Source of the DNA: Plazaster borealis
Taxonomy: Eukaryota > Echinodermata > Asteroidea > Forcipulatida > Labidiasteridae
NCBI GenBank assembly: GCA_021014325.1
Contig: CM037463.1
Span: 22,638,026 to 22,702,025 of the forward strand
Direction: 5' to 3'
DNA: 64,000 nucleotides
The notes below the pieces were generated by a model. The model was given only the letters and a program-made list of their open reading frames with translations, was not told the DNA's origin and searched no databases. The position numbers and the translations under genes were made by a program. This document shows, piece by piece, positions 11,100 to 23,749 of this stretch (position 1 is its first letter; each line of letters starts with the position of its first letter).

Positions 11100-11988
11100 A
11101 TTCCGTTAATTCTCCTTTTTCTCAAATTCAATTCGGCATCGTGCGGTGATGTTTGCCTGTCTGCTTGTGTCTACAAAATGCCTGACGGTGACAAACAGCC
11201 AGCTAAAATAGACTCAGAAGCATCCAAGCGGGAAAAAACGATAGCTGTCAGCAAATTTGTCTCGCCTCGCGATTGGTTTAAGCATCTCTACCCCCCCCCC
11301 CTCGTCTTTCTTGTACATAGACTCGATCCCAGTCTGGTGGGCGTTGCAAAGTGACACGATAGATTACAACAGTCCGTTAAACAAATTATTGGAGCTTATT
11401 GTGGTGGAGTTGACGTGAACGTGTAGATGGTGTTTTCCTTGTGACTTTACCACGAATGAGCTCTCACTTTCACCGAGATATAAATGCAGACAAAGGGAGT
11501 GGGGGCATCCTTGTTATGACTGGTATAACAATTATTTTATGACAGTCAAGTCGAGAGATTATTCTTTATAAAATGGTGGTGGTGGGGGGGGGGGGCACGG
11601 GCCGCTCGCATGAACTGATTGCACCCACGCTGTGGTACAGCCTATGCCCCGGGTTCCCCCCTCCCCCACCCTCGGCCCCTGTCCCATTTGGAATCTGGAC
11701 CCGTACAGTACAACATTTCCAGAATAAAATGTTACACATTAATAATGTTATGTATTCATTTCAATGTTTTTTAAACTTTTTTTTCTTCTTCTATTTAAAC
11801 GCAGGCAATATCTGTCTTTAACTCAACATCAGATTATCTTTAACCACAAATATTGTTTAACGGTGCGCTGAAAAGGGGTTTGTTATAATAATAGGGAAAT
11901 GCAAACGGAAAATGCTGATTTAATTGGCCAGAAGTGCCCCCCCCCCCCGCAGAAAAAAAGGTGTGTGTGTTCATTTAAAATAAAGAGG
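11100..11988. other. Region upstream of the candidate signal-peptide exon
   Basis: No gene recognised. C and G homopolymers near 11290, 11585 and 11665; 11573-11690 may be a decayed relative of repeat H. Confidence 0.4.
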
Positions 11989-12500
11989 CGTGTAGTGGCC
12001 GAGTGGTTAAGAGCACCAGACTCAAGCTCGATATGGGGCAGAGGGTGTGTCCCCCCCCCCAATGTCCCCATACTATAACACACTATTTTCCTCTAGTATA
12101 GAACTCCCCCCCCCCCTAAAATCCTCAAAAGAATTCCTGAGATTCCAAGCACACAATGAAGACACAATAGGGGTACACCATGCCCCATATTGAGTACCTT
12201 GTATCAGCAGAGTGTGGGTTCGAGTCCCGGTCGTGGCACTTGTGTCCTTGAGCAAAACAAGATGCTTTACCATAATTGCTTTGTCCTTCGGATGGGACAT
12301 TGAGCCGTAGGTCCCGTGTACTAGGATTGGTAGTGCACATTATAGTAGAACCCAGAACACTTATCATGGAAGAGTATAGAGGTTAACCCCGGTGTTTCTG
12401 GTTCACATAGAAAGCAACCTTGTTTACAGGTTTCCTCAGGCTCGCAAGCTACATTGATTAAAGTTCACTTGTGAGGCATCCTTGGTTTCATTACCAGAGC
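11989..12500 (+). mobile_element. tRNA-Leu-derived SINE interrupted by repeat H
   Basis: Head GTAGTGGCCGAGTGGTTAAG; after the anticodon arm it is broken by 12031-12204 and resumes at TCAGCAGAGTGTGGGTTCGA. Confidence 0.87.
12031..12204 (-). mobile_element. Repeat H inserted in the tRNA part of a SINE
   Basis: Inverted match to 39830-39930 (GGAATCTCAGGAATTCTTCA/AGAGGAAAA and GACACCATGCC). Contains C homopolymers. Confidence 0.65.
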
Positions 12501-12896
12501 TACAAAACATTGAATGCATTTCGTTCGTTCATTGTCGCAGAATATAATCACTCGGTGAAATCTTGCTTTTTCCATTTCACTAGGCTTCGCTTCGTGAAAT
12601 TAAATAATCCTTATTACAGCTCGTGATAATTATTATGCGACAATGCATTCGCATGCATCCAATAGAGTAATATTGGATGGTTGAAAATGAGATTATCTTT
12701 GCTAAAATCATCGACACATCATACCTCTTTAAGAATCCGATATATTATTTATTTACTTACACTTATTTACTTATTCTGAGCGTGTAAGTTTGAGCGATGG
12801 GGTGTCATCTCCCATTTGCCAATACATTTCCATAACAACCAATCGATCAATAAAAAATGGAGTGTCACTTGGGGTGATTTCTTCACGCGCTGAAAC

Positions 12897-13274
12897 TTAA
12901 AGGCACTGTACACGTTTGGTAATGACTCAAAATATATATTAGCATAAAAACTTACTTGGTAACGAGCAACGGAGAGATGTTGATAGTATAAAACATTGTG
13001 AGAAACGACTCCCTCTGAAGTAACGTAGTTTTTGAGAAAGAGGTAATTTCTCACTAAAATAATAAAAGACTTCTGGCCAGAAGCCTTTTTCAGGCATCTG
13101 AAAGCACACAAATTTGTACAACAAGGGTGTTTTTGTTTTTTTCATCATTTTCTTGCAACTTCAATGACCGATTCAGCCCAAATTTTCACAGGCTTGTTAT
13201 TTTATGCATATGTTGGGATACACCTAGTTAGAATACTGGTCTTTTACAATTACCAAACGTGTTCAGTGCCTTTT
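12897..13274. mobile_element. Family-A TTAA MITE
   Basis: Full-length copy whose right end abuts a family-C element at about 13271. Confidence 0.88.
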
Positions 13275-14323
13275 GAAGGTGGGTTCATAGATTTGTTATT
13301 GTCAACGTAATGCTGATACACAGGCAAAATGTATGGGGGCTGTTTGAAAATGACGTCACACCGGGAAGCCATCTCTGCATTGGTAACAGGAACACCATGA
13401 ATAATTTCATTGCAACACAATGTTTATTTATTATTCCTCGTCTTGTCTTTCTCTGAATTCATTTGATCACATTTTAGTTGATTGAAAAGGCAGAAGAATT
13501 ATTGTTTCCTTTCCTACGATGCCTTGAATTAATTTGCTTTCTCTGTTTATGAGATGATGTTTCATATTTCTTTTTTTTATATTTCTTTTTTATTGGGTCA
13601 ATGTTTGGTTTTTGTCAACGTAATGCTGATTTACAGAAAAAAAACCATCAAGAAGGATAGAATAAAAGTCACCTGTGAAAGTTTCAGCTGAATAAAGTGT
13701 CCACTTGTTGAGTAAACAGCCCACAAATTGTCAAGGTATTTTTATCAAGAACGTCTAAACCACCAACATCAGAGGCGGATCCAGTATTTTACAAACGGGG
13801 GGGGGGGGGGGGGGGGGTTGGAATGTAACGTAACGGCGTGGGGTCCGGGGCCTGCTTAAGGAACCGGGACAAATTTGAAATTATTGATTCTCTGTGGTGC
13901 GATCTCAGGCAATATCTGAGACAATGTCTGTCAGTGAAATAATAGTGGTCCACAAGGGTACTGGTAATATTAGTCGCTTATTTTGCAGGTATGCCTTATT
14001 TTTCCCCTCTCACTTTTTTCTGAAGAAAAAGGCTTGTCGTGCGCCCCCACGCCCCCCGGATCCGCCCCTGAACATTTAGCGATGTGACAGGAGTTCCAAC
14101 CGCACTTCTGGCAGCAGCATTCGCGAAGGGACACCACGGAAATTTGAATTTCCAGTCAACCTTCAGAATTTCGTTTCTCAGATTCGATTTTTGGGGGTGA
14201 AAAGTTATCCAAACCATTATATTACTTCGAGGAAATTCTTTCTCAAATTAGCTGATACTATTGACAGCTGCAGGCTTCTATTAATTTTTGGAGTATTTAC
14301 CAATCTGTGACCTTACCTTTAAA
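13271..14323. mobile_element. Family-C TTAA MITE with nested insertions
   Basis: Ends resemble AAGGTGGGTTCATAGATTTG and the inverse TCTGTGACCTTACCTTTAAA. It is interrupted by a segment shared with 19949-20174 and by a hAT-like element at 13770-14070. Confidence 0.7.
13770..14070. mobile_element. hAT-like MITE (CAGAGGCGGATCC termini)
   Basis: CAGAGGCGGATCC and GGATCCGCCCCTG form near-perfect TIRs of a type widespread in animals. It is 301 bp, with G and C homopolymers inside. AACAT flanks both sides. Confidence 0.7.
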
Positions 14324-14370
14324 GGGTGGTGAGTTGGTGAAAAAATAACAACCTGTTAAAATAAAATGAG

Positions 14371-14649
14371 TTTAAAGGGACACGTTGCCTTGGATCGGAC
14401 GAGTTGGTCTTTAAAAAGGCGTTTGTAACCGTTTGTTATAAAATGCATATGGTTAGAAAGACGTTATAACAGTAGAATACAATGATCCACACAAATATGC
14501 CTCAAAATTGCGTGGTTTTCCTTTACTTAAAACGGTCGGCCATTTTGTGGAGTCAAAAGTCTTTCTAACCATATGCATTTTATAACAAACGGTTACAAAT
14601 GCTTTTTATAGACCAACTCGCCCGATCCAAGGCAACGTGTCCCTTTAAA
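14371..14649. mobile_element. Family-D TTAA MITE
   Basis: A 279-bp palindromic element: TTTAAAGGGACACGTTGCC and its exact inverse, with nearly 100-bp complementary arms around GGCCATTTTGTGGAGTC. Confidence 0.9.
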
Positions 14650-14959
14650 CATAATAATATTTTTTAAACAGCTACTTGAGCGAAAATTGTTTAGTGGGAA
14701 TGCTTTTTTAACTTGTTTATAATGTGTTTGTTTATCATTTAGTTGTAATTTGGATGTTTGCACACTTCTGAGTTTTTCGTAATTATTGATCAAACATTCA
14801 GGCCCCAACCTCGGGGTTTTTAAAAACTAAAAACACTTCTTCAGTTGACGGCATGGGTCAAAATGAAAATACTTTCACCTCACGCGTGGGATGTTGCTTT
14901 GTTCCCCCATGCTGCAACAAAACAGCTATACAAAACGGAGCTCCCATGACGTGACATGA

Positions 14960-15253
14960 GTGATGACGTAACAGGGCTTTTCGCGAATCTTTCTGAAAAG
15001 CACCGGTGCCGGGTATTCAAAATGATTGTTTTTTACACAATTAAAATCTGTTTAATCTCATGTAAACTCAATATCCTTATTGATTGAAACCATTTTAAAT
15101 GAATTTCAGTGATGACGTAAGCTTTTCGTGAATCTTTCTGAAAAGCACAGGAGTAGGGTATTCAAAATGATTGTTTTTTACACAATTAAAATCTGTTTAA
15201 TCTCATGTGAACTCAATTTCCTTATTGATTGAAAACATTTTAAATGAATTTCA
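14960..15253. repeat. Tandem duplication of ~149 bp
   Basis: Unit 1 14960-15108, unit 2 15109-15253. Both begin GTGATGACGTAA and end TTAAATGAATTTCA, with few differences; unit 2 is about 4 bases shorter. Confidence 0.9.
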
Positions 15254-15369
15254 GCCAAGGTCACTTGTTGTCATTTTCGTTCAAGTAGGTTTTTAAAAAC
15301 CAGTGCGAATTCAAATCAATGAATTCGTACACATAAACACTTAAGATGAGTTGTCAATATCGGCAGAGT

Positions 15370-15456
15370 GAATTTTATCTTAACATCACACTTTGCTTAG
15401 CAATTAAGATTGATACACAGTTAATGCCAATCTTAGCTCTTTGTGAAATCGGCCCA
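15370..15456. repeat. Short MITE M
   Basis: CACACTTTGCTTAGCAATTAAGATTGATAC to GTGAAATCGGCCC region, also at 24108-24196; AAGATTGAT/ATCAATCTT arms. Confidence 0.65.
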
Positions 15457-15917
15457 TGGACTTGTACGACCAGAGACGTTTCCTATAATGTAGATAATTT
15501 TTATCAGCATCGTGAGACAAATAAAAGAATGTAAAAAATGAACTGGCTGGTTTTGTTGCCTTAGTTGCATTTTCCTATAATTCGAATCTTGCCTCAAAGC
15601 GGGGCCTCACATGTAGATTGTTTTGTTTCCCGTTTTTGTTTCTCTTAATCTTTGTTCAAGACCTTATTACATGGGCTTTCCCTTATTGGGGTTTATCTCT
15701 CGATTCTAAAAACTTTAAAGGAAACAAAATCAATTACCAGACGATGAAAATGTTACCTTGTCTGTATATAATAAACTGTAATGTATATGAAAAGACTCGG
15801 TAGTGAAACAACTCGACGCGACGCTTCGATCATGTCAAGTTTACAACAAGAGCGACATTGTACATTCCAAGGCAGCACCTGGCAGGCAAGATACCGTACT
15901 AAAGTAATGTCTGTCCT

Positions 15918-16745
15918 GAGCCAATATGGCTCATCAAGCCGGTGTTTATATCCAGTTCCCTTGGCATTAAACAACTGAGAATATTTATATTCCCCTGGAT
16001 GGACAGGATGCCAGTCCATCGCAGGTTACTCCCCAGCTCCCGCCGGTACCCATTTGTACTCCTGGGTGAAGAGAAGCAATAATAGTTAAGTGTCTTGCTT
16101 AAGGACACAAGTGTCACGACCGGGACTTGAACCCACACTCTGCTGATCAGAAACACCAGAGCTTGAGTCCGGTGCTCTTATCCACTCGGCCACGATACGC
16201 CACCGTACTAAGCATACACTATAAACAAAACTCCCGTGTCAGAATTTACTTGGGTTCCGAGTCGCAGGTGGGCCTAACCCACTTATGTGTCTGTATGACC
16301 CGGAATCCGGAATCCGGAATCCGGAATCCGGAATCCGTGTGTCAAACTTACCCGAAACTGTGTCAAACTGACGCAGAATTCAAAGTCGAAATCCCATTTT
16401 GTGTTAACCAGTTTCTGGGTTAGGCTGACCCAGGAATGGGTCAGACCCCCTGGGACCTGGAATCCGGGTCAATTCTGACCAGTGAGGGTTGTATTTATTT
16501 ATAGTGTATGCTTAGTACGTTGGCGTGTCGTGGCCGAGTGGATAAGAGCACCGGGCTCAAGCTCTGGTGTTTCTGATCAGAAGAGTGTGGGTTCGAGTCC
16601 CGGTCGTGACATTTGTGTCCTTAAGCAAGACACTTAACCATTGTTGCTTCTCTTCACCCAAAAGTACAAATGGGTATCGGCGAGAGCTGGGGATATAAAT
16701 ATTCTCATTTGTTGCCAAGGAAACCGGATATAAACACCGGCCTGT
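15918..16745. mobile_element. Inverted SINE pair around a 316-bp palindromic-ended spacer
   Basis: SINE on minus (15918-16203) and plus (16520-16745), heads facing. Both are of a second tRNA-Leu subfamily with CTTCTCTTCACCC. The spacer 16204-16519 begins and ends with a perfect 22-bp inverted repeat (CGTACTAAGCATACACTATA plus AA). The right SINE lacks a segment present in the left. Confidence 0.85.
16304..16339. repeat. GGAATCC heptamer array
   Basis: Five uninterrupted GGAATCC units in the centre of the SINE-flanked palindrome. Confidence 0.95.
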
Positions 16746-19019
16746 GTATGAAACAAATTTTCATTCCGTATCATAATTACCGCATCAAATCAAGAATTGT
16801 ATAAACAAAAATAAGCAGGTGTACAAGTTTTAAAATCTTCCCCTTTTCTTTAATTGATAGTTTAAAAAAAAATAGTATGGTGCAATTTCAACAATAAGAG
16901 TTTATGTCTTCTTCCGTTTGCGTTGTGTATAGATATCGTGCCTGCAGGAAGTCCTGGCTTTGTTTGTTTGTAAACATGTGACGTCACAGGTAACAATAAG
17001 GCTTGACTCTTGATGTACACTCTGCTTCGATTTGTAAAAGCCCCCTATATACCATGAAACAAACGGGGGGAAGCTGTAAGAAGCATTGTTATGACTTATA
17101 TCCAAGAATAATGATCCCGGATCAACATTTCATCAAGGGGGATCAACCTTTCATCAAGGGGATCAACATCTCATCAAGGGGAACATTGGGGCTACTGTCA
17201 GAACTGTTGTAAGCTATTGTCATGTCATATCACTTTGTCATCGGAACATCAGTACACCATTGGTCTTTCCTCTTCTGAAGGTTGGGATAGAAGACAAACC
17301 TTGAGAAGGACTTAAGTGAGCCAAACCGTCCCCCAGGCACGTTCTGCTTACAGCCCCCTTTTCAATCGAGTGCGTGTAAAACATAATGATGTGCTGCAAC
17401 TGATGCCCTTTTTTTAATAGAAGTAACCATTGTTTATCTAAAGGCCGTTTGGGTTATAAATAGACATATTTCACGCTAGACGGCATTTTGTTTTATTAGA
17501 TTGTTTCAGATGGGAAGTATTGGAACGAGTTTTGTTATACATGCATTGTAGAGGGTGGTCATTTTGCTCATTGTTTTCTTTTAGATTGTTAAATTTTGTT
17601 CTCAATTTGTGTGTATAGTTATTTATGTTTTGGGGGTTTTTCGTTTGGTTAATACTTTTTTATATGTAAGTTTTATTTTCGTTTTTTTAAAGTTGTTTTA
17701 CTCTTAAATCTGGAAACTGTTTATTTATTTACAGCACTGTATTCACCACATGAAAAGAAAAAAAATCATATATATTTTTGTAAGAAATTGGTGTCTGATA
17801 ACTTTTCTTTGTTCACCTTCTGCATCGAGAATGATTCCACCTGTTCTCTGCTCCTTGCTTTCTACTCCGTGCGGCAACTTTTCTACCCGACTGCTTCTGT
17901 GACGCAAACACACTTGAATCTGTATGTGGTGTTGCCATTTTAGCATTTGAAAAAAAACCTGCATGGGCTCCATTCGCCATTAGCACTAATTATTTAAATG
18001 AAAGATAACAATCTCCTTTTGATTATAATAGATTTGGAGTTAATGGCGCGGAATTCCACACGATTCATCCAATTCAGACATCAATTATATACAAAACTGA
18101 TTGATTTGACTCATCTTCAAAACGACATTATTATTGTAACAGCACCTCGGGGCTGACGAGTAACAATTAGACACTGAAATCGTCTGTTAAACTTAAGATG
18201 AAATATGGACCCTGTCGGGCTATTATTGTAACAGCACGGAAGGGGGAGTGGAGTACTGCGTTTACTCACTCAAGGTTGGCTAGCAATTTGCTTGTGATAA
18301 TGCGTCACCAGGATTTGTTGTTGTTTATGTAACCCCTATGGCGGTTCTAGTCCCATACGGGTTTAGTCACTACCCCCACCCCCACCCCATCCCCTACCTT
18401 CTTCCGTAAAGATCAAGTTTCTTAAATGAGTTGGATTACCCATCACGAGATTGATCTGTCAGTAACTAAAGCACCCAGACTCTCCCCGGGCAAACGATAT
18501 TGACCGTGTACCACATGATATCTCTAGTCTGGCACCATCCACCTTCCATGACCGATCGATTCGTCCAATTTACATGTTATTTGTAAACATTCATGGTGTT
18601 GCAGTAGAAACAATCGCCTTCAACTGTGATCAATCAAAATCTATTACACTCTATATTTTGATCACGATCCACATTATTAAGCGTCTATACGTATAGGGTG
18701 ACCTTTGCATCCGGAATGGTACGCCACGTTATTGTCCTTGGTGTTCTCGTTGGGGATTTTTCCTCGAACAAAGAGGACAAATTTAACATAACAAATATTT
18801 CCCGATTAATTGGAAAACAATTTATTTGTATGAACGGCAGTGTGGTCGCCCGATTGAAATGACATGGCAATAAATATGTATTCATGGCAAATATAACGCA
18901 ATATATAATTTGCCATTTGCGACGTCCCTTCGGGGCAACGGAAGGTAGACAGTGCCGTGAATAATTACTAAAAGCAATGAAGTATCTGTCGTCAATGTAA
19001 TAATTCCATCGTTTGTTCA
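16746..19019. other. Mostly unannotatable intergenic DNA
   Basis: Apart from the short repeats at 16920-17005 and 17119-17182, no feature is supported. A 55-codon minus-strand frame (17979-17815) and a 111-codon frame (19020-18685) show no motif. Confidence 0.4.
17119..17182. repeat. Three tandem ~21-bp repeats
   Basis: GATCAACATTTCATCAAGGG-like unit repeated three times with one or two changes. Confidence 0.85.
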
Positions 19020-19059
19020 ATCAATTAACAACAACGACATCATCAACAACACAAACAAC

Positions 19060-19090
<31 letters not shown>

Positions 19091-19665
19091 TCAGCAATAA
19101 TGTCATAACAACAACCACAACAACATCGTCATCAACAGCAACATCAACGACAACAATAATAATGCCATCATCAACAACAACACCAACAACATCATCGTCA
19201 ACAACAGCAACAACATCATCATCGTCAACAACAACAACAACACCAACACCAACAATAACAACAACAACTCCAACAACAACACCAACAACAATATCATCAG
19301 CATCATCATCATCAAAACAGCATGAACAAAATTATCATCATCAACAACAACAATTACAAAAAACAACATCACTTCCAACAACAACATCAACAACATAATC
19401 ATTATAATCATCATCAACAACAGCACCAACAACATTATCATCATCAATAACAACAACTACAAACAACAACAGCAACAACATCATCATCATCATCATCATC
19501 ATCATCAACAATAACACCAACAACATTATCATCATCAACAACAACAACAGCTACAAACAACAACATAAACAACAACAACTATAATATTATCATGATCATC
19601 TTCATCATCATCAACAACAGCATCAATAACAACAGCATAAACAACAACAAAAAACAACAATTATA
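19020..19665. repeat. Long CAA/CAT trinucleotide tract
   Basis: About 650 bp built almost only of CAA, CAT and TCA triplets, with interspersed AAT and CGA. Several long low-complexity frames on both strands are artefacts. Confidence 0.95.
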
Positions 19666-19944
19666 TTGATAATGTATGGGGACTGTCGCCCCTTTCTGTC
19701 TCTCTTTCCGCGACCTTGGACCAACGCTCTCAGTAGCTCTTTTCTATACATCCATATTGTGATTATCAAACTGCGAGGTTAATTACCCCAATTAAAAAAG
19801 TTGGTTTCCGCGGTTGGTTTCCACAGTGATATCAGCCACGGTTTTAGGCCTGCAAACTCTGACGTCAGTATGGAGTGCCACAGTTTACACGCAACCGATG
19901 GCACTCATTGCTAGTAGTATTAGTTAAAAGGGGCACCGTCTTAA

Positions 19945-20639
19945 TACGTATGGGGGCTGTTGGAAAATGACGTCACACCGGGAGGCCATGTCTGCATTGG
20001 TTACAAGAACAAAATGAATAATTTCATTGCAATACAATGTTTATTAAATATTCCTTGTCTTGTCTTTCATTTGATCACATTTTAGTTGATTGAAAAAGCA
20101 TAGAAATTATTGTTTCCTTTCCTACGTTGTCTTAAATTAATTTTCTTTCTCTGTTTATGAGATGATGTTTCATACATGTTTTTATTTTGTTGATACGGTC
20201 ATTGTTTGGTTTTCGTCAACGTGATGCTGATTTATAGGCAAAATTATCAAGACAGATTCAATAAAAGTAACCTGTGAAAGTTTTAGTTGAATACAGCGAT
20301 TACTTGTTGAGAAAAAACTAAAAACTGTCACGGTATTTTTATCAAGAACGTCGAATCCATCAAATGTTTAGCGAGGTGACAGCGGGTACCAACCGCACCT
20401 CTGTCCGTAGAATTTAAGCTGCCATCACGTCAATTTCCAAATATCGCCTTCAGGAAATCTTATTAGGAAATTCAATTTTGTCAACATAATTTTATTGATT
20501 TCTAATCAACGAAGGCAATTCCAGACGAAATAACTTCGTAGGATGCTTTCTACCAATACCATCTTTATAACAAGAAGGCTTTCATAAACAAATCACACAA
20601 TCCCTTTTCGGGGTCATTACTAAAAAGTATGACCCCACC
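19945..20639. mobile_element. Family-C TTAA MITE, diverged
   Basis: Shares TTGGTTTTCGTCAACGTGAT and TTTAGCGAGGTGACAGCGGG with the other C copies. Its left part carries the same extra ~230 bp as the copy at 13.3 kb. It abuts the A copy at 20640. Confidence 0.65.
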
Positions 20640-21357
20640 TTAAAGGCGTCGTACACGTTTGGTAATTGTCAAAGACCAGTGTTCTCACTTGGTGTATCCC
20701 AACATATGCATAAAATAACAAGCCTGTGAAAATTTGGGCTCAATTGGTCATCGAAGTTGCAAGAAAATGATGAAAGAAAAAACACCCTTGTTGTACAAAT
20801 TTGTGTGCTTTTAGATAGAATAATAAAAACTTCTTGCAAGAAGTTTTTATTATTTTAGTGAGAAATTACCTCTTTCTCAAAAATTACGTTACTTCAGAGG
20901 GAGTCGTTTCTCACAATGTTTTATACTATCAACAGCTCTCTGTTGCTCGTTACCAAGTCAGTTTTATGCTAATATATATTTTGAGTAATTACCAAACGTG
21001 TACGATGCCTTTAAAGGCATGTACACTCTTGGTAAGATCGAAAAACACAAATGTTCACAGATTCACACACAACTTACATGATTTAAAGAAAGTAATGGTT
21101 GAAAGGGTTCCTTAAAATATTTCCGTCTAAAATGCTATCGTTTCTGAGAAATGAGTCAAACAATAGTTTTTATCACGCGCGATATTTTGAAAAAACAGAA
21201 AAAACACATAAGGTCTCTTTTCACTATTTTCTCGTGATCTCGATGACCATATTGAGCTCAAACTTTCACAGGTTTGTTTGTTCATGCATATGTTGAATCA
21301 CACAAAATGTGGACACTGATTTTGAGCTGTTACCAAAAGTGTACAATACCTTTAAAG
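20640..21357. mobile_element. Family-A MITE abutting a diverged TTAA MITE
   Basis: A copy 20640-21014, then a second element 21009-21357 (GGCATGTACACTCTTGGTAA with an inverse end). They share one TTTAAA. Confidence 0.82.
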
Positions 21358-21488
21358 ATTCTCAGGGGAAATAAATAAATAAATGCAGGCCATATAGATA
21401 CAGGTTGTAATATCCCTTACTGAAGTAGAAGTTCTTGGTTTGTAAGCAAGCGATTTATCTACCATAACGTAAACTTTTCTAAGAATTT

Positions 21489-21682
21489 CTAAGTTGCGTC
21501 ATTCTGGCATTTCTTAGCAAGCTTTTGACACTGTCTTGACGTGTCATTTTCAAATTCGCAGCAACCTACAAAAAAAGGGGGACAAATACTGTTCTGATTG
21601 ACGTCATTGAAAAGGGAAAACGTATGAAGGTGCGTCTCACTTGATGTGTAAAGTCCCCCGAGGCGAAGACTATAACGGTAAA
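21489..21682 (-). CDS. Candidate 3' end of a Cys-rich gene (two small exons)
   Basis: Minus-strand exon a (21682-21641, 42 nt) lies between a pyrimidine-rich acceptor (CTTTTTGCAATTTCCAG) and a GTGAGA donor. Exon b (21565-21489) follows acceptor CCCCCTTTTTTTGTAG and ends in TAG. Joined, they read YRYSLRLGGLYTS then SCCEFENDTSRQCQKLAKKC and six more residues, giving a CC-x8-C-x6-C spacing. The intron between them would be 75 bp, unusually short beside the DNase introns. A further candidate acceptor and donor pair (TTTTGCAG...GTAGGT) enclosing 14 bases lies upstream on the same strand near 22575-22590. The family is not recognised. It is not the insulin A-chain spacing. Confidence 0.28.
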
Positions 21683-22097
21683 CTGGAAATTGCAAAAAGA
21701 AGAACAAGGTGGAAAAAAGTTATTTCTTTTGAATCTTTCAAACGACTAATGTATTAGGCCCGGAGGGTGGAGTGGGGGTGTTGTTTGAGCCGGAATCGGT
21801 TCCACGCGTTGCAGTCGGTTAGTCAGAATCGATTCTTTATGGAATCGACTACAGGGTTTAGTTCCGTGATGGGGGGGGGGGGGCTGCCAGATAAATCGAG
21901 CTTATCACACACCTACACGAGAGACACTTTTTAACAGGCAACTATGAGACAACCTACTGCACTATTAGTGGGGGCAAATATAGAGGAAGTATTTTTGGGG
22001 AACTGTGCTTTTAATGATGCAAGCATGACAGTTGTTAGAGAATGTAATGAGAAAGACATTGGAGATTTGCAGATTTGAATTCTAAAAAACAATTTAG

Positions 22098-22460
22098 GAA
22101 GATAGTCACAGACAGTGTTCGTGTTTTGTGTGATCAACCATAATATACATGAAATAAAACCTGTGTACATTTGGGTTTAATCCGTTGTGTGAGTCAGGAG
22201 AAACAAGTTTTTAAAAAACCAAGCACAATTTTCAGCATGGATAAACACATTACCCTTTTGGTTGTAACAACCGAAATCAACTGTTGCGTTTTTGTAGGTT
22301 TTCAGAGACAGTCTCTCGAATATAACTTCATTTCTGAGGGAAATTTTTAACCGAAAAAAATGGTTCTAGTATGAACTTCATAATCAGTAAGCATTCAGAC
22401 TTAACTTAAACAATGATTTATTTTATTATCTTTACCAATCCTGTATAAATACCTTTATAA
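22098..22460. repeat. MITE-like repeat O
   Basis: Matches 59060-59418 in the same orientation (GACAGTGTTCGTGTTTTGTG to ATAATACC-like end). Confidence 0.75.
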
Positions 22461-22643
22461 TACCCCCAGGGACCTCCCCCCCCCCCCCGCTTGCACACCC
22501 CCTCCCCCACCAATGAAAGTGTCTGGTATTGTCACTGCACTGACTGTTTGCCCAATTCCAAGGAGCAAACCAATCACCTACCTGCCGAAATATGTCTGCA
22601 AAAGGAAAAATACAACAGCGCAATAAAGTTTTTGTTGTTTTAC

Positions 22644-23007
22644 TTTAAGGTATCGTACACGTTTGGTAATGACTCACTAGTAAGAACTTACTTGGTAACA
22701 AGCAACGGAGAGCTGTTGATAGTATAAAACATTGTAGGAAACGACTCCCTCTGAAGTAACGTAGTTTTTGAGAAAGAGGTAATTTCTCACTAAAATAATA
22801 AAAACTTCTTGCAAGAAGTTTTTATTCCTAGATGAAAGCACACAATTTGGTACAACAGGGGTGTTTTTTCTTTCATCATTTTCTTGCAACTTCGATGACC
22901 AATTGAACCCAAATTTTCACAGGCTTGGTATTTTATGCATATGTTGGGATACACCAAGTGAGAGCACTGGTCTTTGACAATTTCCAAACGAGTTCAGTGC
23001 CTTTAAA
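22644..23007. mobile_element. Family-A TTAA MITE
   Basis: Full-length, diverged copy (TTAAGGTATCGTACACGTTT with an inverse end). Confidence 0.87.
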
Positions 23008-23139
23008 CATAATTTTGCCACATTATCCTGCGGAAAAATGATAGTTGAAATGAGAATTTGTTTCGTTGTTTGAAATAACCGGTACAACGGCTTGATTTCA
23101 CAAACACTAATATTCACCAAAGATGAAACGTCGATATTG

Positions 23140-23360
23140 CCATTTTTGCATTATTATTATAATAGAGAATAGAAAATAATGAGTAAATAAATATATAATG
23201 TATAATAGAATAAAAATAAAAAAATAGAATAAAATAAAATAAAATAGAATAGAATAGAATAAAAAACTAAAAAATCCAAAACATGAATAAATAAATTAAT
23301 AACAAATAAAAATAATAAATAAAAAATTATATAAATAAATAAATAAATAATAATGGTAAT
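23140..23360. repeat. A/T-rich AATAAA-type low-complexity tract
   Basis: Runs of AATAGA, AATAAA and AAATAA words, nearly without C or G. Confidence 0.85.
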
Positions 23361-23749
23361 TTTGTGAAATTCAAATTATTTTCCTTTGGTTTTCGTATCA
23401 CGTAGCTATGTCACGCTAAATTGTTTATACTTGTGTCTGTATTTATTTTATTATTTTGTTTCTCATTGATTTCCATATAAGAGCAATAATTGGTCTTTTT
23501 TTATTGTGGAATTGATGTATTATTGTTTGGTTATTGTTGTTGTTGAATAAATGAAGCTGTATAGCTTCAAAGCAAGAGAACAACATATATATAAGAGATC
23601 AGTTCTGGTATCATACGCCGGCGGCTCGAAAAGTTGAGGTTATTACTAAAACTTGTTGAAGGAATGTTATGCATCGATGGTTTTAGTAAAGATAATCTCA
23701 TTTCCACCCTCTTTAGGCTGTTGTTATTATTATTGTTATTATTATATAT

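Noticed and set aside
10890..11354. 154-codon plus-strand frame
   Set aside because: It overlaps the better supported minus-strand signal-peptide exon and has no motif.
17815..17979. 55-codon minus-strand frame (MANGAHAGFF...) with a weak donor nearby
   Set aside because: No partner exon, no signal or motif, and two frames are open at once; not better than chance.
18685..19020. 111-codon minus-strand frame
   Set aside because: A/T-rich, no motif, no splice support.
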